Origin: Scleromitrula shiraiana
Taxonomy: Eukaryota; Ascomycota; Leotiomycetes; Helotiales; Sclerotiniaceae
Assembly (NCBI GenBank): GCA_028455995.1
Contig: JABELC010000005.1
Span: 310,001-374,000, forward strand
Direction of reading: 5' to 3'
Length of the DNA: 64,000 nt
The position numbers and the translations under genes were made by a program. Positions 32,743-44,956 of this stretch are shown piece after piece (the stretch's first letter is position 1; each line of letters opens with the position of its first letter). The notes beneath the pieces were generated by a model. The model made no database searches. It worked only from the letters and a program-made list of their open reading frames with translations, and had not been told where the DNA came from.

Positions 32743-34422
32743 ACAGCACCATTCATCTCCTATTTGATAATACTTGATCCAAAAAATTCGAGGATCAAAA
32801 ATAAGGATACTGATCTGAATACTGTATGTCTAGATACGATTTATATATATTCCTTGATCATGAATTTATCAATATATATTGAACAATTTGAAGATAGATC
32901 ACTCGATCACTCATTTATTTTCGGAGATCTCATAAACTCGTGATGGACCATGGTGGTGTGGTGTATCCTAGGATTGGAGTTTTACGAGCATGAGTAAGAA
33001 GATTTTGGGCGAACTAAAGGGCTCTTTGGAGTGAGAAACATCGGGACTTCTTGACACTTCTTTCTAGTACATTTTGATTAATATATAGATTATTGATAAG
33101 TGAATCCATAAATATGAAGAGACACAAAAGGTTCCACTTACTATTGTTCGATTGATTTCGACTCTCAAATCTTGAGTATCTAAGATAGAGAGATGAAGTC
33201 ATAGAACTCGAGTTGAGAGTGTTCGAAGTCCGAATCTTTCCTCTCGAAAAGAGACAGGAAAACGTATATCTGCATGTTTTATTCGATAGATATACATCCC
33301 GTGTGTAAACTAACGTACCTAGGTACATCTGCCTCGAAATTCGTTTCAATCATGATCAAATTATCTGACAGTGTCAATTGGAACTAAATGATATAAAAGT
33401 AGACGAGATGAAAGGGAAGAAAGTTTAAGCCAGAAGGAAAGAGGAGGGATGCGCTAAAATCTGTAACTAAAGCTTTGCATAACTAGGTAACACCGACGAG
33501 TTGTGATTCTGAATATTTTTTTCAATTGATATATCATCACCATATATATATTGTAGATGTTTGTATCTTATATAGACATTTATAACTAAATTGATTCAAA
33601 ACAAACCGAATATCTGTATTTTATATAGACATTTGAAACAAACTAATTCAAAAATCAAATAAATATCTGTATTTTGAACGGACATTCAAAGATGGGGTAG
33701 CTTACGAATTAACGATAACTTCGAAGAAGTCTTAAGATTATCTAGACCTAGTTCTATCTTATGTATTGTATCCTCGCTCACACCTCGACTTCCCTTCATT
33801 CGATTCATATTCTAGATTATCTCTCTCTACCATTCTACATCTAGCAGGAACGAGGTCCGGGGGAAGTAGGGCTAAGCGAATTTCCGTTGATTCGGTTACG
33901 CGTTATCCGGATAAGTAACAATTTGCATGCCCCGCATGACATGACAGCATCTATCTTCAAACGATCATTCAACATCCATCACCAATATCTATCTTATCTT
34001 ATCTTATCTACAGTACATTGAAATACCCTCAACACCATGGTATACAAATACCCCCAAAACGTGATCTCGAGATTTAGAGTTCAAGCTCCAAGGACAGCCT
34101 AGAAACGGAACGGCGCCATTAGCTCCCCATCTATCCGAAGCTAACTACCCGTCCTGTTTTACCATAAAATAAAATCATATGCTACGGTTGAAGAAAATTA
34201 TTTTCAGCCCAACCATTCATGTAACTTAAGCCTGGCCGAGCCATTCATCCCACTAGGAGGTACCTGCATTGCAGATCCTTTATTTTATCTGATCTATTCA
34301 TCCATTTATCTCTATCTGGGAACCATCGTACCTACCCCTCCTTACCTCTCAACCCCACCCAACGCAAAAATTCAAACCCCAAAAAAACATTCCCCTCTCT
34401 TCCTCCAAGGAGAAAAAAAAAA
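32743..34422. other. Intergenic with element copy C
   Basis: AT-rich spacer and promoter region of the methyltransferase gene. It contains a copy of the small inverted-repeat family at about 33500-33697; the rest has nothing recognisable. Confidence 0.5.
33500..33697. repeat. Copy C of the GAATGTCTATTCA inverted-repeat element family
   Basis: Three internal units of the form TTTGTATCTTATATAGACATT, ATCTGTATTTTATATAGACA and ATCTGTATTTTGAACGGACA are spaced about 55-65 bp apart, each followed by an ATTCAAA tract. The terminal repeats are more eroded than in copies D and F. Confidence 0.6.
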
Positions 34423-35613
34423 ATGTCGCCAAACCCCTCCACCCCCCTCCCCCCAATCCACCTCTTAGACGGCGGTCTCGGCACCACCCTCGAAAGTAAC
34501 CATCGCTGTCACTTCTCCCAATCCACCCCCCTCTGGTCCGCGCAACTCCTAATCCCCACCTACCATCCCAGCTTAGAAAGCACGCCGAAGCAAGCCAACC
34601 CGCCCTCGGGCCCCGAAGTGCTCCTCTCCGCGCAGAAATCCTTCCTCGCGTGCGGCGCCGACATCCTCCTAACGGCCACCTACTCCGCGTCCTTCGAGGG
34701 CTTCTCCAAATCCGGTTTTGCCGTTCAGTCTAAAGATGTTCGTGCACAGGTCGAGGACATGATGGTCAATGCTATTACCATTTCGCACTCCACCATTACC
34801 CAATCTCAATCCCAATCCCAATCCCAACGCAGCAATAAAAAAAAGAAGAATGCACAAATAGCACTAAGTCTCGGCGCGTACGGGGCGATCATGTCGCCGA
34901 GCCAGGAATACGGCGGGAACTACGACGAGGCGCACAAAAGCGCGGAACAATTGCGCCGATGGCATTTCGAGCGGCTGGGAGTATTCATGGGAGAAGAACA
35001 AAGCTGGGGACGGGTGGATTGGGTGGCATTCGAGACGATTCCGGTGCGGGCTGAGATTGAGGGGGTGAGGAGGTGTATGTTTGATGCGCAGACGGCGGGA
35101 AGGGTGAAGAAATTCTGGGTTACGTGTGTTTTTCCGGGGTGGGGGGAGGAGGATAGATATCGGTTGCCGGATGGGAGTGGGGTGAGGGAGGTGGTGGAGG
35201 CGATGTTGGTGCCCGGGGAGGGGATGGCGGTGCCGGGGGGAGTGGGACTTAATTGTACGAAGGTTGATAAGGTGGAGAGGTTGGTGGAGGAGATGGAGGG
35301 AGCGGTTAGGGGGTTAAGGGAGGAGGGGAGATTGGGAGGGGAGGGGAAGGTTAGTTTGGTTATTTATCCGGATGGCACGAAGAAGGGGGAGGTGTATAAT
35401 ACTACTACTAAGATTTGGGAGATTAGGGATGATGTTGAGGGGGGTGTTGGGGGTGGGGAGAAAGAGTGGGATGAGATTGTTGCGGATATTGTGAGGGAGG
35501 CGAGGGTGAGGGGTGGGGATGTTTGGAGGGAGATTCTTGTGGGTGGATGTTGTAAGACTACTCCAACGGAGATTGGGAAGTTGAGGGGGAGAATTGATGA
35601 ATTAGAGGGGTGA
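34423..35613 (+). CDS. Homocysteine S-methyltransferase
   Basis: A single exon of 396 residues. It begins with the family motif LLDGGLGTTLE and then has ADILLTATYSASFEGF, LSLGAYGA and WVAFETIPVRAEIEG. The three zinc-binding cysteines that activate homocysteine are present: C278 in GVGLNC, and C376-C377 in GGCCKT. The enzyme class moves a methyl group from S-methylmethionine or S-adenosylmethionine to homocysteine to make methionine (Mht1/Sam4 type). A Gln/Ser-rich insert of about 20 residues near residues 125-145 is a lineage feature. GC at the third codon position is high at the start of the gene, and G-rich codons dominate its 3' half, unlike its AT-rich surroundings. Confidence 0.93.
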   Translation: MSPNPSTPLPPIHLLDGGLGTTLESNHRCHFSQSTPLWSAQLLIPTYHPSLESTPKQANPPSGPEVLLSAQKSFLACGADILLTATYSASFEGFSKSGFAVQSKDVRAQVEDMMVNAITISHSTITQSQSQSQSQRSNKKKKNAQIALSLGAYGAIMSPSQEYGGNYDEAHKSAEQLRRWHFERLGVFMGEEQSWGRVDWVAFETIPVRAEIEGVRRCMFDAQTAGRVKKFWVTCVFPGWGEEDRYRLPDGSGVREVVEAMLVPGEGMAVPGGVGLNCTKVDKVERLVEEMEGAVRGLREEGRLGGEGKVSLVIYPDGTKKGEVYNTTTKIWEIRDDVEGGVGGGEKEWDEIVADIVREARVRGGDVWREILVGGCCKTTPTEIGKLRGRIDELEG

Positions 35614-35997
35614 GTTTGGATATGTAAGGAATTAAAAAAAATGAATTGGAAAACGTTCAATATCACACGAGAGAAAATATACTCATTTACATCTTTTCAA
35701 ATCCTTTTCATTTTTATCATATATCGTATCGTATCGCATATAACGTAAGTATCCTCAGCCAACCAAATATTCCAATCCAAAATGGTATATCTATCAGTAA
35801 GAAAAATAAAATCAAAAGGAAGGGAAAGGAGGGGAATGAAGTAAAAATGAGGAAAATAGCCAAATCACGCCTTCTTTCCTTCCTCCCTTCATTCCCACCC
35901 ATTTTCCCGCATCATCTCACCATATGCATGAACAGCGTAATTCCGACCCCCCCCCCCCCCCCCCCCCATCTCCCCGAATCTATCTCAACCCCAGCCC
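35614..35997. other. Convergent spacer with a 21-C homopolymer
   Basis: Short 3'-to-3' spacer. A run of 21 C residues lies at 35947-35967, just downstream of the stop of the next (minus-strand) gene. No gene is seen. Confidence 0.6.
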
Positions 35998-36881
35998 TCA
36001 CATAAACATCTTGGCCAACTTAACCGCCCCGCCAACGCCCTCCAAACCCCCCGCAATTGACGCCAACTTCCCCAACCCCTCAGCCCTACTCCTCTCCCAC
36101 TGCATTTCCGTCCCTCTCTTCCCCCCACCAAACCATCCACTCCCCCCACCTCCCCTCCCCCCCTTATCTCCCATGAATTTCCCCAACCCCCCAGGCAACC
36201 TAACCCCAAACCTCCTCAACAATCCCGCCAGCGCCCCCCCAGTGATAAGCGGCATAATGACAAGCATAAACACCTTCACCGGGTGCCGCTTCATGTAGTA
36301 GATGAGATCGCGCAGGAGCTTTTGCAGTTTGTGCCACATGCGTTTGAGGAAGTTGGTGCGGGGGGAGCGTTTGTAGTGGGATGTTCCTGTTTTTTGGGGG
36401 GAGTGTGTTAATTACATTTTTTCTTATTCATTTTTTATTATTATTTTTGATTTTTGATTTATTTTTGTTTTATTTTTTAATTTTTTTGGATTGTGAAAAG
36501 AAGAAGAGAGGGGGAGGTATGATGTATAATTTTCGAATTGAATTGTGAAGACACGATGCGAAAGAAAGGGCGAAGAAAAAGAGGGGAAAACAAACCACCG
36601 AAACCAAAAAAGCTACTCCTACTCCCACCATGTCGTGCATGCGAATCCCCCAAAACACTCCTAGTGCGACTTCTCGATCTCTCTCTTTCCCTATGGCCAT
36701 GGCTATGGCTCGATTTCGGGCTCGCACCCACACCACTCAATGCACCTAGGAAACTAGCCGATGAATGGTTATTGTGGTGGGTTGATGAGGATGAGGTACG
36801 GTGTTTTTTGTGGTGATGGGTGCTGGAGTGTTTGGATGAGGAGGAGCGGCCTGCTTCGGAGGTGGTGTCGAACCAGCCCAT
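35998..36881 (-). CDS. Small His/Ser-rich protein with one transmembrane helix, unknown function
   Basis: Two exons, 36881-36596 and 36386-35998, join in phase (Gly codon split G/GA) to 224 residues. The N-terminal half is low-complexity Ser/His/Arg (SSKHSSTHHHKKHRTSSSSTHH, then RERERSRSRTRS) and ends SFFGFGG. The second exon reads TSHYKRSPRTNFLKRMWHKLQKLLRDLIYYMKRHP followed by one clear membrane helix (VKVFMLVIMPLITGGALAGLL) and a Gly-rich amphipathic tail. I do not recognise the family. The basic helix next to a membrane segment suggests a single-pass membrane protein. The splice donor is GTTTGT, which is unusual but restores the frame. Confidence 0.75.
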
Positions 36882-38857
36882 TGTTGTGGATTGATGGATT
36901 TATTGAGGGGGTTTTTTTTTGAAGAGATGAATTTGAGAGATGATTGAGGTTAGGTATTCGGATTGTTTGTTTATGTCGTTGCTTCAATTGATCAATCGAT
37001 TAATTAATTAATTAATTAATTATTTGAATGAGTGAGTGAGTCAATTGCGAAGCAATTAATCCAATTGAACCAATCGATCTAATCCAATGCAATCGAATCA
37101 AACCCAACACAGAACCAAAAATTCGAAAATCGATCAATTCAATTCAATTCAATTCAAATCAATTCAATCGAATCAATCGAAGCAAAAATCCAAAAGAGGG
37201 GAACCTCTTCCCTTTTTCGTAAAAACCCACGACAAGTTTCAACTCAACTCAATCAATCGACCAGATAATCAAAGCACCCACTCTAATAATGTACGTTCAT
37301 GCATACAAATACAGATAGATACAGTGGTGCGATGCGGTGCGGTGCGTGCAATGATCAAATTCTGGCCTCGCTCTCTATCTATCTTATCGTATCGTATCTC
37401 TTCCCCTCGCTCCAAAAAAAAAAAAAAAAGGAACCGAATACAAAAACCTGCAAGAAATGCAAGACAAAGTGGAGGAAAAGCAAGTAAAGGTGGATTTTGG
37501 AGCTGAGCTGCGAGGATTGGTATCCCCAACCTCTTAATTTTATGGCGGTGAGATGATATGGTATGAGATGAGATGTATGGTATGAGATGAGATGAGATGA
37601 TATACTTATGCAGTTCGTTCGCTCGCTAAGGAAAGCTCAGGCTAATGCAATACTAGTACGATGTAACCTTATAGACGAGACGAGCTGTGTTATACCGATT
37701 GACTTTTACTGTATAAAGATGATATGATATGATATGATCATTGATGGTTTTAATTAGTAGTAGTAGTGAACGTACGTATATTGTGGAATAATTAAATATA
37801 AAAGTTAGAGTTAGTTTATTAGTTGTGAATTTAGAATTTAGAATTCGATAGTTTTTTTTATTTTTATTTTTATTTTTATTCTTATTCTTATTCTTATTCT
37901 TCTCAAGTACTACTACTACTACTACTATCTGTATGTATCTATCTGTATGTATATCAGATACGTTACTTACTCATTCATTCATCCATTCATCATCCCCATC
38001 CCCATCCCCTCACTTCCGCCCCCATCCACTCTCACCACCGCAATCACCAACAAAACAAACAATACAATACAAAAACAAAAAAAGAAAAAAAAAAATTTGA
38101 TTTAATTGACCCATCCATCCATCCATCCATCCATCCATCCATCCATCCATCCATTCATTCACCAACAAAAACATAATTCATTCATTCAAATGAAATCAAA
38201 TGAAATGAAGCAAAAAACGCTGGCTAAAACATCATCATATGTTATCTGGGTATAATTTCCTGTCTTCTCTCCCCCCCCTCCTCTCTCTCTCTTTATCTTT
38301 ATCTTTATATCCCTCCCGCGCTCTCTCTCTCTCTCTCTCTCTCTTTAGTTCCCCTCTTACTTGCCAAGTCAAAAGCAATAAAAATGCTTCCTTCCATCCA
38401 TCCATCCATCCATCCATCCATCCATCCATCCATCCATTCATCCATCCATCCATCCATCCATCCATCCATCCATCCATCCATCCATCCATTCATCCATCCA
38501 TTCATCCCTTTCCTCCTCAATAGCGCCGAATAGATAATATACAAAAGGTGGTAGATAGAATATTTTTATGTTTGTATGTTTGTATGTTTGTATGTATGTA
38601 TGGGTTAGAAGAGATATAATATAATATTGTTATTATGTATTAATACAATTGTTTCTGTAATAGTAGTAGTATTCATACGTCCAAGGCCCCTGTCCTCAGT
38701 CGTGTGTGTATATATATATATGTGCGAATGATGAATTAAGAAATGAATATTTATTCAGTCAAAAAAATACTCTTCATCCACAAGACCTATTCATTCTTAC
38801 GTTAGTTTCAATTTTATCAAAGTAAAGTAAAAGCCATTTATCAAAAAAAAAAAAAAA
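36882..38857. other. Intergenic, low-complexity DNA
   Basis: Promoter side of the membrane-protein gene and 3' side of the RhoGAP gene. Holds AATTCAATTC repeats near 37.14 kb, poly-A at about 37414-37429, TTTTTA repeats near 37.86 kb, (CATC)n near 38110-38154, (CT)n near 38325-38344 and the long (CATC)n at 38392-38512. No gene is seen. Confidence 0.6.
38392..38512. repeat. (CATC)n tetranucleotide microsatellite, about 120 bp
   Basis: About 30 tandem CATC units with a few CATT interruptions. It reads open in several frames on both strands only because the repeat lacks stops. Confidence 0.95.
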
Positions 38858-41800
38858 TTACTCACGAGAATCATCTCTCATCCTATTAGTACTCCCCTTC
38901 CTCTGTCCCAACCCCACACCCATATTAACCCCAAACATCGTACTCTCCCTCCTCTTCGATTTCGTCGGAGCCTGCCCCAAATGCTGCTGCTGCTCACTAT
39001 ACGCCGGGCCCGCCAAAGTGTTTACGCTCCTACCGTACTCCGGACCAGCCATCGTACTGAAGCCCGCAAAACCATGAGCCTGCTGACCAAACGACTGTTG
39101 ATTATACGCCGGTGTTGGAAGATCTTGGGCAAATTTCTGGCGACGTGGAGAACGGATGTCTTCTGCTGAAAGGGCGGGTGCGCTGACGGTGACTTCAACG
39201 GGTGCGTGATCTTGTTCGTGGGGCTCGCCGAATATGTCATCGTATTGTTGTAGGAAAAGTGCGAATACTGGGGCTGGGATATTAAGGGTGGGCGAAAAGA
39301 CGATACCGACGTTGCGAACGGTCATCTTATTTATATCTGAGTTGTTGATAATATTGATCAAAAAACCTGCAAGATATTTGAGGAGTACATTGTTTGCTCG
39401 TGGTAACCTGTGTACTAAGCCGTTTAATGCACTAACTTTCTCATTAATATCCTGAAGTTCGGTAACGGCAATAAACTCAAGATGAAGCTCTCTCGTCAAT
39501 ATGGTTGTGGGTAATTCTCGAAGATATAATTTCAACAAAGAAGCGACGGCATGGATATCGTAATATTGATCGTCGGTAACCAAATTAACATCTCCCTCAA
39601 GATTGAAACGTTCTCTAAGTTGTCTAATCACAACATTAGATCCACTCAATCGAAAGACACCCTCTTCACCAGCAGCATTTTGAGCATCTAAATACTCAAT
39701 GCATCGGTAGATTACTGCTGGAAGCTCAATATTAACATCGGCTGGGTGATTATACTTGACAGCTTCTACCAATGGTGTGCCGAACACTGGTCTTATTGGG
39801 CCATGTTGATCATAAACCATTTGAGTTAAGTTCACTTGCGACTCGTTAGTTACGTCTGACAAATCGGCTGATGGTCTTGGTTTCGATCCAAATCCGAAGA
39901 AGGTTCGTTTCTTTTGTTTCTTATCATCTGGTATTGATAGACCTGACTTGTTTCCCCATGATCCTACATCCTGGATGACTTGAGCGTTCTTTGGAGCGGA
40001 GATAGACTTCATCGATTGAGAGTGAGGTAAAGACATAGGGTCTCTTTCATGGCCATGCGTTGGAGATGATGGTGCACCAGAATTCTTTGATCTAGCTCCA
40101 TGAGGAGCATTCCCATGTTTGGTTGTTTCGTAATTAGCACCTCGGAAGTCAACACTATGATCTCCTGGCTTGCCTTGAGCACTACATTTCCTTCTTCCAT
40201 GAGGATGAGAGCCCCCGGAACCACTACGAGTATGAGTAGAATGATGTTCATCTTCATTCTCTTTGTAATCGACATAACGAAGAAGGGCCTCCACCCATTC
40301 GTCACGCTCCTTATCACTTTCGGCACACAAAACATGTCGTACGAGACTCGTAGAATCCTTTCTTTTTGGTTCTAGAATTAAAAATGCATGACGATATTGA
40401 TTATCGACATCATCACCTTCCGCTCTTGGAGGAGATTGACCTTCAGCATGTTGTTGTTGTTGTTTCCCAATTTGGGCATTTTGTAATTTTATCACGCCTA
40501 GATGTGGACCACCAGGTGATTCATAATATTTAAAAATGGGGCCATCTAAAACGAAAAATCGTGCTTTCCATCCTCCAAAATTCTTGCCCTTCTTAGTCAG
40601 GTAACCATTCTTAAGAGGTCTTCCCCCAGGCCCACTTCTGACAGGACTTTCAGAGTTCGTATCACTATTTGAAGTCATATCCTCAGCGTGTGGCTCCATT
40701 GTGTTCGTAGATAGATATCGGCAGAATTCCAAAGCAGAAGCCGTATCCAATTCTGTGTTAAGTAGTTCATCAAGATACTGATCCAATGCAATACGTCTAG
40801 CATCAACCTTAGCTGGGGCGTGTCCACTAAAGAGTGACCTATCTGGTATCTTGACAGTAAATGCTGGACATTGTTTCAAGATTTGGTCTAGTGATGTTAG
40901 AGATGCAGAATCCTTCTCGACTCTCCATAGCTCTTTGCCATCGGACCTTCCAAATACAGCAAGAGTAAAAACCGGATCATCCTCGAAATTAGCTGGAAAC
41001 ATGAGACTAGCTCTAGATGGTTTTAATCGCGATGAGGCTACTTTTACGTCTATCGAGGGTAAGGCGTTAGGTGGTAGCAACAAATCTGGGTACTCTTCGG
41101 TAACAAGACCCTTGTATATCACATTTTCGGATTGGCTGAGAGAAGGTGAGCTATTGATACGTTTCTCGCTCACATTTGGAGTTTCTTCGACTTTCTTGTT
41201 GATAACCAATGCTTGAGGAGATAGGAGGTGCATAGATGATGGCATTGTGCGAGGAGATACTATTGACATAGGTGTTCCAGGTGGTAAAGGTATCGGTGTC
41301 CTAGGCGCACGAGGAGATAATGGTATACCTCCTGGGAAGGCAGCCATTCCACGAGGAGACATAGGTGGCGAGGCCAATGAGGAATGAACAGAATTAATTC
41401 TTGAAGACATTCCCATAGGCCTAGGGCTCAAAGGAAGACCCGGACTCATTAATGGAGGCGAAATAACTCCAGCCCTTGTTGAGGGTGATCTTGAGGCATT
41501 CAATATACCCGCCAAGGAGCCAGCATTCTCATTTGGTGGTGAAAACGCTCTAAGATGAGCATCTGGAGGGGATATTGGCACGGTTGGTCTGGGACTTAAA
41601 GGCATTGGTGTCGTTTCTTTGGGTGTATCTGATTTAGATTTTGGTTTTCCTTTCATACTACTCTTAGAGCTTTTCTTGGATAAACTCCTTGCTTCTGCCT
41701 CTTTCGCAGCCGCAATTTCGCGAACCCTATCGTCGTCCTCTCTAGTCTTTCGTCGACCTCGATCAGGAAACGAAGGGATCTCGTTGACTTCTAATATATC

Positions 41801-43392
41801 ATCATAATCGGTATCCGATTCATCACCAGCTCCCGATGCTTGTCGCAAGTGAGAACTAGGCTCAGACTTTTTACCAAGATTTAGTGGGGCTGGAGGAGCT
41901 TTCCTAGGTGGTGGGAACTTTGGTGATCCACGATCCAATTTTGGTGATGCGTCTATAACACCGGGCGATGCTGCAGGCGGGGGAGGTAATGAAGTAGGCG
42001 GTGGACCTCGTGGCGCTTCCGTAGGCAGGCCTCTTGAAGGAGAAACGGCGTTAATATATGCTGCTTCCGACATTGCTTGATTTTTTCGCTGTAATTGGCT
42101 GGCTTCAAATCCAAGGGGTGGTGAGTCAGGATTGAATTGCTTGAATGCGTGCTTTGTAGGTGATGGCATCTTGTGCTCGGCTTCCACCAAGTTAGACAGA
42201 CCTGGTGTACCAATGGCAGGAGGAGTAGTGGGATACGGCGCTAAAGCAAATTCGGAGGGTGAGGATGATGTATGGGTAGATTCCTTTGACCCACCAGAGA
42301 TAAGAGGGCCATCATTATTTTCTCTATTTGGTATCTCGACTTTTATTGACTCTACAGTTGCAGATCCTGTATCCGATGGTGGCCCTTGTGTTGAGTCTAC
42401 CGGTGATGGGTTTGCAACATGTGTAAGACTCTCCTTTAACTTCTTCCTGTATCGTTCCTTATCTTTTAACGCTCTTTCTAAATCTTTATTTAAGCCCAAT
42501 ATCATAGCCCTCTGCTTATCTACCAAACGCCATAATTGTGCATTTTGTGTGGCTTGTGATTGCTTCTCCTTCAACAGGTGTTGTATGACTGCTTCGGGAG
42601 ATCCTGCTGCTTGAATCAAACCACCAATATCCGGTTGAGCGCTCGAATCATGCAAATTCTTATATGAATGTCCCCCACTCGATATCGAAGAAATCGCAGA
42701 ATCAATGGAGGATGTTCGCGGAGGAGGTCGTCCCATTTCGGCACGATATGAAGAGGTAGTAGCAGCCATTGTTGGTGGTTTGCCGGTAGGTGAGCCTCCG
42801 GGATTTATAACTGGATCAGAAACGCTTCGCGGAGTAACATTCGAATCTTGTAATGCTCGACCGTATCTAATTATGTGAGTAAATTGCTTGTATTTTGTTA
42901 TTTGAGAAAGTCAAAAACTACCTCGAATTGTTCTCGTTCGCCAATGGTTTAGAAGATTGTTCAGGTTTGTAAATTGTCTTCTCAGTGGCTAGTAAATCAT
43001 CAAGACGTTGTTTTGGTGAACGAGGCTCTTCCAGAGGACCCTGATTTGGTTTCTTAGATGTGAAGGAATTGTGATCAACAGAATCATTCCCAGAAAATGT
43101 GGTTCTAGTCGGAGTGACACTATTTTGGGGTGAAGTAGGAGTAGTACTTGTTTGTAATGGACTAGGAGCAGCCTTACGCAATGACCTAGGACAAGAACTC
43201 TATGTAAGTTCCCGTAACAAAAGCGGCTTAAGATCGAAGAGGGTAGGTAGAGGTAGCTTACCTATTGCGTGTATCCAAGACGGGTAAAGAATTGTTAGTA
43301 GAGTAACGACTTGCAGTGGGGCTACTATTTTGTGGTAAGTAATGTAGTTGCGTATCAAGAGCACTTTCGGTTTGTTGCGAAAGCTGCGACAT
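38858..43392 (-). CDS. PX-PH-RhoGAP protein, Bem3-like Rho/Cdc42 GTPase-activating protein
   Basis: Three exons on the minus strand, 43392-43262, 43185-42922 and 42866-38858, join in phase to 1467 residues. ATG 43392 (MSQLSQQTESALD) is the first in frame after an open leader. The order is a disordered Ser/Pro-rich N-terminus containing a coiled coil (LLKEKQSQATQNAQLWRLVD, about residues 230-280), a PX-like domain (about 714-860), a PH domain (about 880-1000; LKNGYLTKKGKNFGGWKARFFVL) and a RhoGAP domain (about 1165-1330). The RhoGAP arginine finger is R1204 in EEGVFRLSGS; the domain also has KLYLRELP and NKMTVRNVGIVFSP. PX and PH target it to phosphoinositide membranes, where yeast Bem3 turns off Cdc42 at sites of polarised growth. 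The architecture and length match Bem3. Confidence 0.93.
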
Positions 43393-44917
43393 TGCCGGGG
43401 ATGCTCATCCGCTTGTGCTGATACTCCGTCAAGCTTTGGCTATGCACACCACGAGTATGCACGAGTTGGTAATTTGGGACAGATGGAGTAACCAATTGAT
43501 TATTGGTGGATATTAAAATAAAAGGCTCATCAATGGTCCAGTTCTCTTCATCTGTTGCTTTGGCTGGTGGCGCCTGTCGCTGTTACTGGGTTCAGAGTTT
43601 CGAAATGCCTCGCGATTACAAAATGGCCATTCAAGCAAATGTTGTTTAACATGGAATAGTATGCAAATGAGAAACTTGTAACCAGGATAAAATGTATCGT
43701 ATTAGGTCCGGGCGCGAAATAATTAAATTGAATTTCCTGTATATGTGTACGGGATAGATACGTTCTTGTAACCTAAATGTAGTATGAATATATGTGTATT
43801 ATGTATGTAGATGTGTATGTGTATGTGTATGTGTATATGTATGTGTATGTGTATGTGTATGGTATGTGTGTATGTTGTTATGTGATATGATTTGTATGTA
43901 GTTCTCTTCCTTCTCGGCATGTACAGAACCTTCAAAAAGGATGAAGAGAGAGAGGGGGAGAGAGAGAGAGAGGGAGTCCAGTCCAGAATATTGGCCTCAC
44001 GTCAGCCTCTTCTTCTTCTTTTGGATAAAATACAATACCCAGACGAAGAAAAGAGTTGAAGGCCAAATTGGATAAATAGTAATAATACTGTATGAAGAGT
44101 TTCAAAGTAATAGATGTAATAGATGTAATAGATACAAATAGAAAGGTAAGGAAAAAGGGAATGAAATCAAATGGAGACCAAAGAGAAGAAAAAAACCCTT
44201 TACTATTTTTCCGATTAATCAATCAATCAATTAATCAATCAATCAATCAATCCCTTGAAGAATTATTTACTACTGTAGCATGATGGATGATAATAAGTAT
44301 GACAAGGAAGATAGGAAGCAACTAATAAATATTTCTTATTATTTCTTTTCTATGACATCTAGAGCTGGAGAATAATAAGTAAATGAGTGATTGAATGATT
44401 GTGGGTGAATGAGTGACCGAGTGAGTGACTGATATGAATGTGAGTGTGAATATGAGAGTATGAGTGGTTGTAATTCTATGAGTGGATGAGTTAAAAAAAA
44501 AGTCGAATGAAAAAATGTATGTGCTGTCACTGCTGTGTAATGTGCTATTCGATTTTTTTGATTTCTTTTTTCTTCCTTGGCGGTTAGCAAATCAAACTGG
44601 TGATGTGCCCATATCATATCATATCATATCATATCATAGGCATTTCTTATATGTAAAATCCATATTGAACATTCAAAAATAAGAGAAAAATATTATTGTA
44701 AAATATTGTAATTGGTAAATTGATGCATCATTCATGAACAATGAAGATTCTTCAATACTAGAACTATTGTACAAGTAAATAATAAGTCATCGAAAAATAA
44801 TAATTATAAAAGGGATTGGATATTTCATATACTAGTTAGTACCTTCATATATTCGATTCGATTAGTTAACCCATAAAACTTGTCATACTTAAAATGGTGT
44901 GGACACCTCAAGACTTC

Positions 44918-44956
<39 letters not shown>

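Noticed and set aside
38235..38544. Open frames of 79-94 codons over the CATC/CT repeats
   Set aside because: They encode only HPSI, MDGW or RE repeats from the microsatellite.
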